Shown here piece by piece: positions 16,386-24,979 of a stretch of DNA of 50,419 nt. The translations under genes and the position numbers were made by a program. Origin of the DNA: UBA1413 sp964472165 (lineage in GTDB: Bacteria; Bacteroidota; Bacteroidia; Bacteroidales; Prolixibacteraceae). Within the stretch, counting starts at the first letter, position 1; each line of letters begins with the position of its first letter. The DNA lies in contig CAYYJE010000007.1 in NCBI GenBank assembly GCA_964472165.1, positions 1 to 50,419 of the forward strand, in the 5' to 3' direction. A model generated the notes under the pieces. That model saw nothing but the letters and a program-made list of their open reading frames with translations, did not search any database and was not told the DNA's origin.

Positions 16386-17616
16386 AATATGGGTATTTGT
16401 GTAATGTTTCTGCCATTTTCCCGACTGCAAAAGCTGCCGCACCCATTGTTCCGGCTTTTTCCCCCAGGTTGGAGAATCGGATTTCGGTGTCGTTGCTGAT
16501 GTCGGTATTGCTATAGGTAAAAATTGCCTGTTGAATGGGTGCGTTCATAAATAAACCGGCATCGGCCATTTTCCCGCCAATGATTATCAACTCGGGATTA
16601 AAAAGCTGGATCAGGTTGGCAAGTCCCCTTCCCAACCAGAAACCGGCATTGCTCAGGATCGAAATTGAAAACTGGTCGCCGCAAAGTGCGGCCTGGATAA
16701 CGGTATCGGAATTGATATTCCCGGGATCGTTTTCCGTAAGGCCGGGGATCAGTGAAGAGACTCCCCGTTCGATTCCTTCCCGGGCCTGGCGGGTAACGGC
16801 CTGCGCAGAGGCCACTGTTTCGAGGCATCCGATCTTCCCGCAGCCACACAGATTTCCGTTCTCCACAAAGGGAACATGCCCGAATTCACCCGAAAATCCC
16901 GACTTCCCGGTATACAAACGGCCGTCGATAATGATCCCCAAACCAATACCCCAGTCGACATGTGCCATCAGTACGTTTTTCCTGCCCCTGGCAAGCCCGA
17001 AATGCTTCTCGGCAAAGGTCCTCATCCGGGCGTCGTTGTCGATAAAGACCGGCAAGCCGAAAATTTCCCTGATTTTCAGGTTGAGGTCTTCAATTTCCGG
17101 GAAATAGGTCGAATTAATGGATCTTTCCTGGTTGACAAGCCCGGGCATTTCAATGCCCACAGCGATCAAATTCCCAGATCCCAGGCAGCATGACTCTAAA
17201 ATCCGCACCAGATGTCCGTGAATCCTTTGAAACAAGGAAAAATCCTTTTCCATCTTCTCGGGTATGTAATGGGGCCCGCTGATTTCAGCATTGCAGGCAT
17301 TGAAGACCGAAATAACGCTGTAATTCACGTTGATGGTGATCCCGGCCACATAAAAGGCATCTTCTGTAAGCCCGTAAATCAACGGCCGGCGACCTCCGCT
17401 GGAATTTCCCTGCCCCAGCTCTGTGATTAACCCTTCGCCGATAAGCTCCTGAATCAGGCTGTTGATCTTGGGTGTACTCAGTTCCAGCTCAGCGGATAAC
17501 TCCGCATTCGATGCGGACCCGTTGAAATAAATTGAGCGAACAATCTGTTTCTTTTGATTGTTAATTTTCAACTCAATCCCAGGCGTTTGCCTGTTGTTGC
17601 CAAAAAGTTGTTCCAT
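16363..17616 (-). CDS. ROK-family transcriptional regulator (NagC/XylR type)
   Basis: 417 residues. The N-terminal winged HTH covers about residues 18-75 (SNAELSAELELSTPKINSLI, then LITELGQGNSSGGRRP). The ROK domain has GIEMPGLV, IDNDARMRTFAEKHFG and an intact zinc site: GEFGH plus CGCGKIGCLE. The first glycine loop seen in kinases is degenerate (ITINVNYSVISVF), as usual for regulators that bind but do not phosphorylate a sugar ligand. It should be a cytoplasmic repressor. It is the first gene of a two-gene unit with the overlapping NagB/PIG-L gene, pointing to control of amino-sugar catabolism and perhaps autoregulation. The 247-nt AT-rich intergenic region upstream also serves the divergent flavoprotein gene. 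Confidence 0.9.
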   Translation of the reverse strand: MEQLFGNNRQTPGIELKINNQKKQIVRSIYFNGSASNAELSAELELSTPKINSLIQELIGEGLITELGQGNSSGGRRPLIYGLTEDAFYVAGITINVNYSVISVFNACNAEISGPHYIPEKMEKDFSLFQRIHGHLVRILESCCLGSGNLIAVGIEMPGLVNQERSINSTYFPEIEDLNLKIREIFGLPVFIDNDARMRTFAEKHFGLARGRKNVLMAHVDWGIGLGIIIDGRLYTGKSGFSGEFGHVPFVENGNLCGCGKIGCLETVASAQAVTRQAREGIERGVSSLIPGLTENDPGNINSDTVIQAALCGDQFSISILSNAGFWLGRGLANLIQLFNPELIIIGGKMADAGLFMNAPIQQAIFTYSNTDISNDTEIRFSNLGEKAGTMGAAAFAVGKMAETLHKYPYYEESHQG

Positions 17617-17816
17617 AGTGGTGTAATGACTTCAAAAGTTCAAAAGTTTTTTGTAATAAACAAGTAACTTATTAAAAAAATCAATAAGTGACGGGAATAT
17701 TTTCAAATAAATGGGTAACCCTGGGGTTGCCGGCCGGTTTAGTCGGCGGGATTCTTTAATTTTGCCGGCAAGGAAGAGGGGAGTCTTTAAGTTGACGGTA
17801 TGAAGAGGAGATTCGC

Positions 17817-17846
17817 TTTGTGATCCGGGATAATTCAATACTTTTA
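17817..17846 (+). promoter_or_regulatory. Candidate Bacteroidota promoter for the flavoprotein-rlmN unit
   Basis: TTTG at 17817-17820 and TACTTTTA at 17839-17846 are 18 nt apart, close to the TTTG / TAnnTTTG pattern, and precede the ATG at 17864. Confidence 0.5.
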
Positions 17847-17863
17847 CAAAAATTGAGAGGGAC

Positions 17864-18535
17864 ATGGAAAAAAATAAACAGGATAACCGGGGTATGCGGA
17901 GAGTGCGGGTCACCCGCAATGCCGAAATTTCACCCCGGGTTCATTTGATATCCTGGAAAAGGGAAACTGATTTCGTGGCTGGCCAGGTGATCCAGGTTGC
18001 CCTCACTCCTGACGATCCGCCCCGTATTTACTCTATCTGCAGCGGAAACAGGGAGGAAGAGATTACGCTGCTTTTCAACGTGAAAGACGACGGGTTCATC
18101 ACTCCGAAGCTTGCATCCCTTTCCCCTGGAGATCAACTGTTTGTGTCAGAACCGTATGGATCCTTTACCGGGGATGAGAGCCCTGCCTGGTGGATCTCCA
18201 CCGGTACCGGGATTGCTCCGTTTTACAGCATGCTTCAATCAGGTCTGGGGGTCAATAAAAAGCTGATCCACGGGGCCCGGTATGCCAACCAGTTTTATTT
18301 TGCGGAGGAATTCCGCACACTGCTCGGAGAAAATTATGTACCTTGCTGTACGGGGGAAACCGGCCCCGGCTTATTCCCCGGCAGGGTGACCGGTTATTTG
18401 AAGAGCTGCGGGGAATTGCCTGCCGGCCATACCTGGTATCTGTGCGGAAATGCGCTGATGGTTGTGGAGGCAAGGGATTTGCTCATTGAAAAAGGGGTGC
18501 CGTATGGGAATATTGTTGCTGAAATTTATTTCTGA
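17864..18535 (+). CDS. Ferredoxin-NADP reductase-like flavoprotein
   Basis: 223 residues with the two FNR domains and no iron-sulfur extension. The FAD-binding motif PPRIYSICSG (R54, Y56, S57) lies in the N-terminal barrel. The nucleotide-binding loop STGTGIAPF (about 112-120) opens the second domain, and YLCGNALMV plus a C-terminal EIYF with an aromatic last residue match FPR-type reductases. It likely moves electrons between NAD(P)H and ferredoxin or flavodoxin in the cytoplasm. The next gene, rlmN, starts 3 nt after its stop. RlmN is a radical-SAM enzyme needing low-potential electrons, so this reductase could supply them; that link is inference from adjacency. An internal ATG (M11) is an alternative start. 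Confidence 0.85.
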   Translation: MEKNKQDNRGMRRVRVTRNAEISPRVHLISWKRETDFVAGQVIQVALTPDDPPRIYSICSGNREEEITLLFNVKDDGFITPKLASLSPGDQLFVSEPYGSFTGDESPAWWISTGTGIAPFYSMLQSGLGVNKKLIHGARYANQFYFAEEFRTLLGENYVPCCTGETGPGLFPGRVTGYLKSCGELPAGHTWYLCGNALMVVEARDLLIEKGVPYGNIVAEIYF

Positions 18536-18538
18536 TTT

Positions 18539-19585
18539 ATGAAACAGTTGCTTTTCGGGAAAACACTTTCTGAGTTGCGTGAGGTTGCTGCCGAAGCCGG
18601 ATTGCCCGGATTTGCCGCAAATCAGATTGCCGGCTGGCTCTACACCCAAAAGGTGGGATCGGTCGATGAAATGACCAACCTCTCCAAAAAGGCCAGGGTC
18701 TGGTTGAACGAGCATTACGAAACCGGGGTTAATGCTCCGGTAAAAGTACAGGTAAGCCGCGATGGCACCAAGAAGTATCTTTTCGGAACGGGGTCAGGGA
18801 AGTTTGTGGAAACAGCGATGATTCCAGAATATGAAAGGGTTACGGTATGTGTCAGCTCCCAGGTAGGCTGCAAGATGGGGTGTCTGTTTTGCATGACCGG
18901 GAAACAGGGGTTTCAGGGGCAGCTCACAGCGGGAGAGATTGTAAACCAGGTGCGGAGTATTGAGGAGGCGGGAAGCGTTTCCAACATTGTCTATATGGGA
19001 ATGGGAGAACCTTTCGACAACCTGGAAGAGGTACTCAGGAGCGTCGAGATTTTAACAGCCCCCTGGGGTTTTGCGATGAGTCCGCGCAGAATTACAGTCA
19101 GCACCATCGGAATCATTCCCGGGATGAGGAGTTTTCTCGAGAAATGCGAAGCTCATCTGGCCATCAGTCTTCACACCCCCTTTGAGGAGGAGCGGAGGCA
19201 GCTCATGCCGGTGCAGGTCGTTTATCCGATCGCAGATGTGGTCCGTGAAATCCGGAATTGGGATTTTTCAGGACAGCGCAGGGTGTCGTTCGAATACATC
19301 CTTTTCCGGGGTCTGAACGATTCGCCGCGTCATGTCAGGGAGTTGGTTCGTTTGCTGAACGGGATCAACTGCCGGATTAACCTGATCAGGTTTCACCCGA
19401 TTCCTGGGACTCCCCTGGAGGGAACTGACGATGAAACCCTGCTCGCGTTTAAAGATGAGCTGAACCGGAAAGGGATTCTGACGACCGTCAGGGCTTCAAG
19501 GGGACAGGATATTTATGCCGCCTGCGGCCTCTTGTCGACCCGTGAATTGGTTAAAGTGAACCGGGAACAGGAAAATCCGTTGTAA
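18539..19585 (+). CDS. rlmN: 23S rRNA (adenine-2503-C2)-methyltransferase RlmN
   Basis: 348 residues, normal family length. The radical-SAM cluster motif is CKMGCLFC (C111, C115, C118). Further hallmarks are VYMGMGEPFDN, ITVSTIGIIPGM, HLAISLHTP and FEYILFRGLNDS. The C-terminal mechanistic Cys is in RASRGQDIYAACG (about C329), needed for methyl transfer through a protein-bound intermediate. It methylates C2 of A2503 in 23S rRNA and, in studied species, A37 of some tRNAs. The ATG at 18539 lies 3 nt after the preceding stop, so it is very likely co-transcribed with the flavoprotein gene. Confidence 0.95.
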   Translation: MKQLLFGKTLSELREVAAEAGLPGFAANQIAGWLYTQKVGSVDEMTNLSKKARVWLNEHYETGVNAPVKVQVSRDGTKKYLFGTGSGKFVETAMIPEYERVTVCVSSQVGCKMGCLFCMTGKQGFQGQLTAGEIVNQVRSIEEAGSVSNIVYMGMGEPFDNLEEVLRSVEILTAPWGFAMSPRRITVSTIGIIPGMRSFLEKCEAHLAISLHTPFEEERRQLMPVQVVYPIADVVREIRNWDFSGQRRVSFEYILFRGLNDSPRHVRELVRLLNGINCRINLIRFHPIPGTPLEGTDDETLLAFKDELNRKGILTTVRASRGQDIYAACGLLSTRELVKVNREQENPL

Positions 19586-19623
19586 AATGTTACTTTTACA
19601 GTAGAATAAGATCTGATCGCCCC

Positions 19624-20124
19624 ATGGAAAAACTGGTTTGGAACAAGGATATTTTCGGATCGAAACTCGAAATTCTCCAGGGAAACGAGAGAGTCGGATT
19701 TATCCAGTGGCAAAATATGTTTGGAGGGAAAGCCAGGGCGGAATTCAACGGCCGGGTATTTTACCTGAGAAGGGAAATTTTCAATTCCAGAATTGAGATT
19801 TATGATTCCGACGACAAGTCCATGCTGGCCAATGTGATGGTAAGCATTTTCAATCCACGCACCGATGTGATTGTCAATGGCAAGCGGTTTGAGCTGGAAA
19901 TTAAAAACTTCTGGCAATCGCGCTGGTCATGGAAATTCAATGGAACCGCGATCGTCACTTTTGTGTCGAATGAGTTCATTGTCAGGGAAAGGGGAGCCAT
20001 TGAGCTTTTTGGTGCGTGCAAGGAGGAGATGGAGATTCTCATCCTCCTCGGGCTGTTTGTGCGCAACCAGTTTATCCTCCTGATGCTTTTTCTGTTGCTG
20101 CTGCTTCTGCTGCTTATTTTCTGA
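19624..20124 (+). CDS. Uncharacterised beta-rich protein with C-terminal hydrophobic tail
   Basis: 166 residues; I do not recognise a named family. Residues about 1-125 are predicted to be mostly short beta strands with many charged turns (KLEILQGNERVGFIQW, FYLRREIFNSRIEIYD, IVTFVSNEFIVRERG). The spacing recalls LURP-one/Tubby-like barrels, but this is only an impression. The C-terminal 35 residues are strongly hydrophobic and end in an almost pure Leu stretch, suggesting a tail-anchored membrane protein with the barrel in the cytoplasm. It starts 38 nt after rlmN and is convergent with the PBP1A gene (14 nt between stops), so it may be the last gene of the flavoprotein-rlmN unit. Confidence 0.65.
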   Translation: MEKLVWNKDIFGSKLEILQGNERVGFIQWQNMFGGKARAEFNGRVFYLRREIFNSRIEIYDSDDKSMLANVMVSIFNPRTDVIVNGKRFELEIKNFWQSRWSWKFNGTAIVTFVSNEFIVRERGAIELFGACKEEMEILILLGLFVRNQFILLMLFLLLLLLLLIF

Positions 20125-20138
20125 GAGAAGGCTTCTTC

Positions 20139-22490
20139 TTACAGAAAATCTTCAAATTCAAGGATGTCACCCTGGCCGGCTGGGTTTTCACCCGTACAAC
20201 CCAGGTCGACATTAAACCCGTTAGGCTTTTCAAAGGTTACATTTTCCGAAAAGCCCAGTGTTGGGTCAGCCAGCACTTTTTTCATGAAGTATCCCCAGAT
20301 GGGCAATGCCATGTTGGCACCCTGGCCTGCACTGATGTCGGCAAAGTGGATGCTGCGGAGGTCAGCTCCTGTCCAAACCCCTGCGCTGAGTTTGGGTGTC
20401 ATCCCTATGAACCATCCGTCGGAGTGATTCTGGGTGGTTCCGGTTTTGCCGGCGATCGGCATGGTAAAGCGTCCGTACCCCTCACGGTTCCGGAGCCGGT
20501 TGCCGGTTCCCTCATCGACCACTCCCTGGAGCAGGTTCACCATCAGGAATGCGGTATGCTCATCAATCGCTTCGCTTCTTTGCGGGATAAAATTGGCAAC
20601 ACGGGTGCCATGCCTGTCTTCGATGTGGGTGATAAAATAGGGGCGGACAAAAACGCCCTTGTTGGCATAGGTGCCAAAAGCTCCCACCATTTCGTACAAT
20701 GTGATGTCGGAGGTTCCCAGGAACATAGAGAAGACGGGATCTATAGGGCTGTAAATTCCCAGTTTACGCATCACCTCAGCCATGGCGTTCGGGTTGAACT
20801 GTTTCATCACCCAGGCTGATATCATATTGCGGGAGTTGGCGAGTCCCCATTTGAGGGTGACCATTTTTCCGTAATTTTCGGCATCGTGTGAGGCATCCTT
20901 GGGTTCCCAGATTCTCCCGTCGGGAAGCACAAACTGCTGCCTGACGTAAGGAACCTTGGTGCAGGGGGTCAGCCCGTTCTGCATGGCCAGTGTATAAAGG
21001 AAGGGTTTTACAGTCGATCCGACCTGCCGTTTGCCACCCTTGACCATGTCGTACATGAAATGTTCGTAGTTGGGACCGCCCACATAGGCTTTCACCTTGC
21101 CGGTGCCGTTTTCCATGGCCATGATGGAAGACCTGAAATAACGGAGGTACCATTTGATCGAGTCGATGGGTGACATGATGGTGTCGATATCGCCCCGCCA
21201 GGAGAAAATATTCATTTCCACCGGCTTGTCAAAATTCTCCCTGATTTCGCGGTAGCTCTTGCCTTCGGCGGTGAGTACCCGGTACCGTTCAGTCTGCTTG
21301 ATGAACCGGGTCAACAGTTCCTCCGTATCCTCTGCGGTCATGTCGTTGCTGAAGGGGGGATTTTTTAACGACTTCACGCGATTGTCAAAAAGGGGTTGAA
21401 GATTGGTACTCAGATGGTAAGCAAGGGCTTCTTCTGCATATTGCTGCATGCGCGAATCTACGGTCGTATAAATTTTCAGGCCATCGCGGTATAGGTCCCA
21501 ATCGGTTCCGTCCCGTTTCTTGTTTTTGTGACACCAGCCATAGGCAGGGTTGGTTTCCCATTCGATGGAGTCTTCCACAAATTTCTGTCGCTGAAACGAA
21601 GCGTAGTTTTTGTGTTCGGGTTTCGGGGCATTCAGGGTTTGTCTGAGATACTCCCTGAAGTAGGGCGCCAGACCCCTTTTAAAGTCGACCCGGTGAAAGT
21701 CGAGTCCCAGTGGAAGTGCCTTCACGGAATCGTAAACTTCCGGAGTGATAAACTTGTACTTCCGCATCTGTGACAGCACTACATTGCGCCGTTGGAGGGT
21801 GATTTCAGGCCGCCGTACCGGGTTGTACATGGAACTGTTTTTGGCCATTCCTACCAGCATGGCCGCTTCGTGCAGCTCAAGGGAGTCGGGTTCACAGTTG
21901 AAATAGACGTTGGCAGCGGTTTTAATTCCCACAGCCAGATTCAGAAAATCATATTTATTCAGGTACATGGTCAGGATCTCTTCCTTGGTGTAGCTCCTTT
22001 CCAGTTTCACTGCTATGATCCATTCCTTGAATTTTCGCAATGCCAGTTGCAGGGGGCCGGAGAATTTTTCCCTGGGGAAAAGCATCTTGGCCAGCTGCTG
22101 TGAAATGGTACTGCCCCCTCCGGAACTGGTATCTCCGGTCACAATCCCTTTGAAAACGCGGAGAAGCCCCCGGAAATCAATCCCGGAATGCCTGTAAAAC
22201 CTGACATCTTCAGTGGCAATGAGTGCTTTTACCAGATGGTCGGGCAAAACTTCGTAGTTGACAAAAGTACGGTTTTCACTAAAATAGGTTCCCAGCAGCT
22301 TGTCGTCGTCCGAAATAACCTGCGATGCCAGTACCGACTCCGCATTTTCCAAATCCTCAAAAGTAGGCATGAAACCCAGGAAACCCCTGGCAATCAGAAA
22401 GAAAAGGAAAATAACGACAATGGCTACGCCGGCAAATAAACCCCAAAAATGCCGGATGTATTTCCTGAATGGGCTGTTTTCGTCCGTCAT
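20139..22490 (-). CDS. mrcA: Penicillin-binding protein 1A-type bifunctional peptidoglycan synthase
   Basis: 783 residues. One N-terminal transmembrane anchor (about 17-38) places the enzyme in the periplasm. The GT51 glycosyltransferase has the catalytic Glu in ATEDVRFYRHSG (E94) and GGSTISQQLAKMLF (about 125-138). The transpeptidase has all three penicillin-binding motifs: STVK (S492-K495), SRN (S553-N555) and KTG (K682-G684). It polymerises lipid II and cross-links stem peptides. The region between the catalytic domains (about 290-440) is long, as in other Bacteroidota PBP1A proteins. The gene is transcribed alone from a shared promoter region with the divergent topA. Confidence 0.95.
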   Translation of the reverse strand: MTDENSPFRKYIRHFWGLFAGVAIVVIFLFFLIARGFLGFMPTFEDLENAESVLASQVISDDDKLLGTYFSENRTFVNYEVLPDHLVKALIATEDVRFYRHSGIDFRGLLRVFKGIVTGDTSSGGGSTISQQLAKMLFPREKFSGPLQLALRKFKEWIIAVKLERSYTKEEILTMYLNKYDFLNLAVGIKTAANVYFNCEPDSLELHEAAMLVGMAKNSSMYNPVRRPEITLQRRNVVLSQMRKYKFITPEVYDSVKALPLGLDFHRVDFKRGLAPYFREYLRQTLNAPKPEHKNYASFQRQKFVEDSIEWETNPAYGWCHKNKKRDGTDWDLYRDGLKIYTTVDSRMQQYAEEALAYHLSTNLQPLFDNRVKSLKNPPFSNDMTAEDTEELLTRFIKQTERYRVLTAEGKSYREIRENFDKPVEMNIFSWRGDIDTIMSPIDSIKWYLRYFRSSIMAMENGTGKVKAYVGGPNYEHFMYDMVKGGKRQVGSTVKPFLYTLAMQNGLTPCTKVPYVRQQFVLPDGRIWEPKDASHDAENYGKMVTLKWGLANSRNMISAWVMKQFNPNAMAEVMRKLGIYSPIDPVFSMFLGTSDITLYEMVGAFGTYANKGVFVRPYFITHIEDRHGTRVANFIPQRSEAIDEHTAFLMVNLLQGVVDEGTGNRLRNREGYGRFTMPIAGKTGTTQNHSDGWFIGMTPKLSAGVWTGADLRSIHFADISAGQGANMALPIWGYFMKKVLADPTLGFSENVTFEKPNGFNVDLGCTGENPAGQGDILEFEDFL

Positions 22491-22515
22491 GTGACTTACG
22501 TTTTAATTGACGTGA

Positions 22516-22523
22516 CAAAGATA
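22516..22523 (-). promoter_or_regulatory. Candidate -7 box for the PBP1A gene
   Basis: On the minus strand this reads TATCTTTG, a full match to TAnnTTTG, about 26 nt before the ATG. A TTTC lies 18 nt upstream in place of the usual TTTG. Confidence 0.5.
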
Positions 22524-22546
22524 TCAGGATTATTTGAACTTGAAAT

Positions 22547-22578
22547 TTTGAACTTCGGGATTCATTTTTATTACTTTG
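22547..22578 (+). promoter_or_regulatory. Candidate promoter for topA
   Basis: TTTG at 22547-22550, exactly 20 nt, then TTACTTTG at 22571-22578: the expected -33/-7 spacing with one mismatch in the -7 element. The topA ATG is 28 nt downstream. Confidence 0.55.
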
Positions 22579-22606
22579 CAGAAATTTTTTGAAAGGAGAA
22601 AGCTTA

Positions 22607-24946
22607 ATGCCCATACAGGAAAATCTCGTCATTGTTGAATCCCCGGCGAAAGCGAAGACGATCGGGAAGTTTTTGGGAAAGGATTTTATAGTTACATCGA
22701 GCATGGGGCATATCCGTGATCTTGAGAAGAAAAGCTTTGGAATCGACATTCAGAACAAGTATACTCCCAGTTATATCGTATCGGACGACAAGAAAAAGGT
22801 AGTCTCGGAGCTGAAGAAACTCACTAAGGATGCATCCATGGTGTGGCTTGCCTCTGATGAGGACCGCGAAGGAGAAGCAATAGCCTGGCATCTCCGGGAG
22901 GAGCTGAAACTTAAGCCGGAGAAAACCAAAAGGATTGTATTTCATGAGATCACAAAAGATGCCATTTTAAACGCGATCAGCAATCCCAGGGATATCGACA
23001 TCAACCTGGTGAATGCCCAACAAGCGAGGAGGGTGCTTGACCGGATTGTGGGTTTTGAAGTTTCACCGGTCCTTTGGAAGAAGGTTAAACCCTCTCTTTC
23101 TGCGGGGAGGGTTCAATCGGTGGCTGTCAGGCTCATTGTGGAGCGGGAACGGGAGATCATGAATTTTGAATCCGTTTCATCTTTCCGGGTAACGGCACTT
23201 TTCCAGGTTGTGCTGCCTGATGGGTCAAAGGCTGAACTCAAGGCCGAGTTGTCGAAACGGTTTGAGAAGGAAGAGGAAGCCCATCGTTTTCTGGAGAAAT
23301 GCAGGGAGGCTGAATTTACGGTATCGGACGTCACCCGTAAACCCTTGCGCCGTTCACCTGCTCCCCCGTTCACCACTTCCACCCTTCAGCAGGAAGCAAG
23401 CAGGAAGCTGGGCTTTTCGGTTTCACAGACCATGACTGTTGCCCAGAAATTGTATGAAGCGGGGAAAATCACCTATATGCGTACCGATTCCGTCAACCTC
23501 AGCTCATTGGCCATCAACACCACTGCGCAGAAGGTTAAGGATTTGCACGGCGATAAATATCTTAAAACCAGGCAGTATAAGACGAAGTCGAAAGGAGCCC
23601 AGGAGGCGCATGAAGCGATTCGTCCCACCTATATCCAGGATGAATCCGTGCCGGGAAGTGCACAGGAAAAGAGGTTGTACGAGCTGATCTGGAAACGGAC
23701 GCTGGCTTCCCAGATGGAAGATGCGCTGCTTGAAAAAACCGTGGTTACCATCGATGTGTCAACGGCCACTGAAAAATTCACCGCCTCGGGTGAAGTGATC
23801 ACTTTTGACGGGTTCCTGAAAGTGTACATGGAATCAACGGATGAGGATCAGGGAAGCCAGGGCGGACAATTGCTTCTCCCGCCTGTGGTAAGCGGTAACC
23901 GTTTAACCGCCCGGACTGTCCAGGCCACAGAAAGGTTCGCTCAGAAACCTCCGCGCTTCACGGAGGCTTCGCTGGTCAAACGACTGGAGGAGTTGGGTAT
24001 TGGCAGGCCGTCGACTTATGCACCCACCATCACCACCATACAGAACAGAAATTACGTGGTCAAGGAAGATCGCCCGGGAAAAGAGAGGGAGTTCATCCAC
24101 CTTGAGCTTTTCAGAAGCCAGATCAGCAGATCCTTGAAATCGGAAATTACCGGTGCCGAAAAGGCAAAGCTTTTCCCGACCGATATCGGGATGGTGGTAA
24201 CCGATTTCCTGAACGACCATTTCGGGATGATCATGGACTACAATTTCACGGCCAGCGTGGAGATGGACCTGGATGAGATTGCTGAAGGGAACAAAATCTG
24301 GTTTGAGGTTATCGACCAGTTTTACAAACCATTCCATATCCGGATTGAGGAGGTACTCAAAAATTCGGAGAAGACCAGGGGAGAGCGGATTCTGGGAATC
24401 GATCCGGCGACCGGCAGGCAGGTAGCGGTAAAGATCGGGCGATATGGTCCGATCGCTCAGCTGGGTGAAGCTTCCCCGGAAAACGAACAGGAAAAACCCC
24501 AGTTTGCCAGCCTCCGGCCAGGGATGCATATCGGCACCATTTCTCTGGAGGAGGCATTGGAACTCTTCAAAATGCCCCGCAATCTGGGTGAGTTCGAGGG
24601 GAAGAGCGTTATCGTGGGAATAGGTCGTTTCGGACCCTATATCAGGCACAACAGCAAGTTCATCTCACTGTCAAAAAGCGACGATCCCTATACCGTCACA
24701 CTGGAACGGGCAGAGGAGCTGATCGGAATACAGCGGGAAAAGGAGAAGAATGCCATCCTGAAGAGATTTGAAGAGGACGAGGAACTTAAAATCCTGAAAG
24801 GCCGTTTCGGTCCCTACGTTGTGTACAAAAAGGAAAATTACCGGATACCGAAAGGCACAAAAGCGGAGGAGCTTACCTTTGTCGAATGTATGAAACTGGT
24901 AGAAGCAGGAACCGGGAAGAGCAACAGTAAGAAAAAGAGAAAATAG
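22607..24946 (+). CDS. topA: DNA topoisomerase I (type IA)
   Basis: 779 residues from the ATG at 22607, chosen because AAAGGAG lies at 22592-22598, a good ribosome-binding site 8 nt away. A TTG at 22589 would start inside that site. The Toprim domain begins LVIVESPAKAKTIGKFLG and carries the acidic metal motif SDEDREGEAIAWH (about 83-95). The active-site Tyr290 lies in GKITYMRTDSVNLS. The C-terminal part has repeats of the GRFGPYV type (topoisomerase C-terminal repeats) instead of zinc-ribbon cysteines, as in related Bacteroidota. It relaxes negative supercoils. An arginase-fold gene starts 33 nt later and is probably co-transcribed. Confidence 0.96.
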   Translation: MPIQENLVIVESPAKAKTIGKFLGKDFIVTSSMGHIRDLEKKSFGIDIQNKYTPSYIVSDDKKKVVSELKKLTKDASMVWLASDEDREGEAIAWHLREELKLKPEKTKRIVFHEITKDAILNAISNPRDIDINLVNAQQARRVLDRIVGFEVSPVLWKKVKPSLSAGRVQSVAVRLIVEREREIMNFESVSSFRVTALFQVVLPDGSKAELKAELSKRFEKEEEAHRFLEKCREAEFTVSDVTRKPLRRSPAPPFTTSTLQQEASRKLGFSVSQTMTVAQKLYEAGKITYMRTDSVNLSSLAINTTAQKVKDLHGDKYLKTRQYKTKSKGAQEAHEAIRPTYIQDESVPGSAQEKRLYELIWKRTLASQMEDALLEKTVVTIDVSTATEKFTASGEVITFDGFLKVYMESTDEDQGSQGGQLLLPPVVSGNRLTARTVQATERFAQKPPRFTEASLVKRLEELGIGRPSTYAPTITTIQNRNYVVKEDRPGKEREFIHLELFRSQISRSLKSEITGAEKAKLFPTDIGMVVTDFLNDHFGMIMDYNFTASVEMDLDEIAEGNKIWFEVIDQFYKPFHIRIEEVLKNSEKTRGERILGIDPATGRQVAVKIGRYGPIAQLGEASPENEQEKPQFASLRPGMHIGTISLEEALELFKMPRNLGEFEGKSVIVGIGRFGPYIRHNSKFISLSKSDDPYTVTLERAEELIGIQREKEKNAILKRFEEDEELKILKGRFGPYVVYKKENYRIPKGTKAEELTFVECMKLVEAGTGKSNSKKKRK

Positions 24947-24979
24947 AACCGCATCAGCCAAATCCTTTAATCCCTTTGC

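Noticed and set aside
19569..19600. Terminator after rlmN
   Set aside because: A GTAAAA/TTTTAC inverted repeat exists but is short, AT-only and overlaps a promoter-like TACTTTTA, so termination is not supported.
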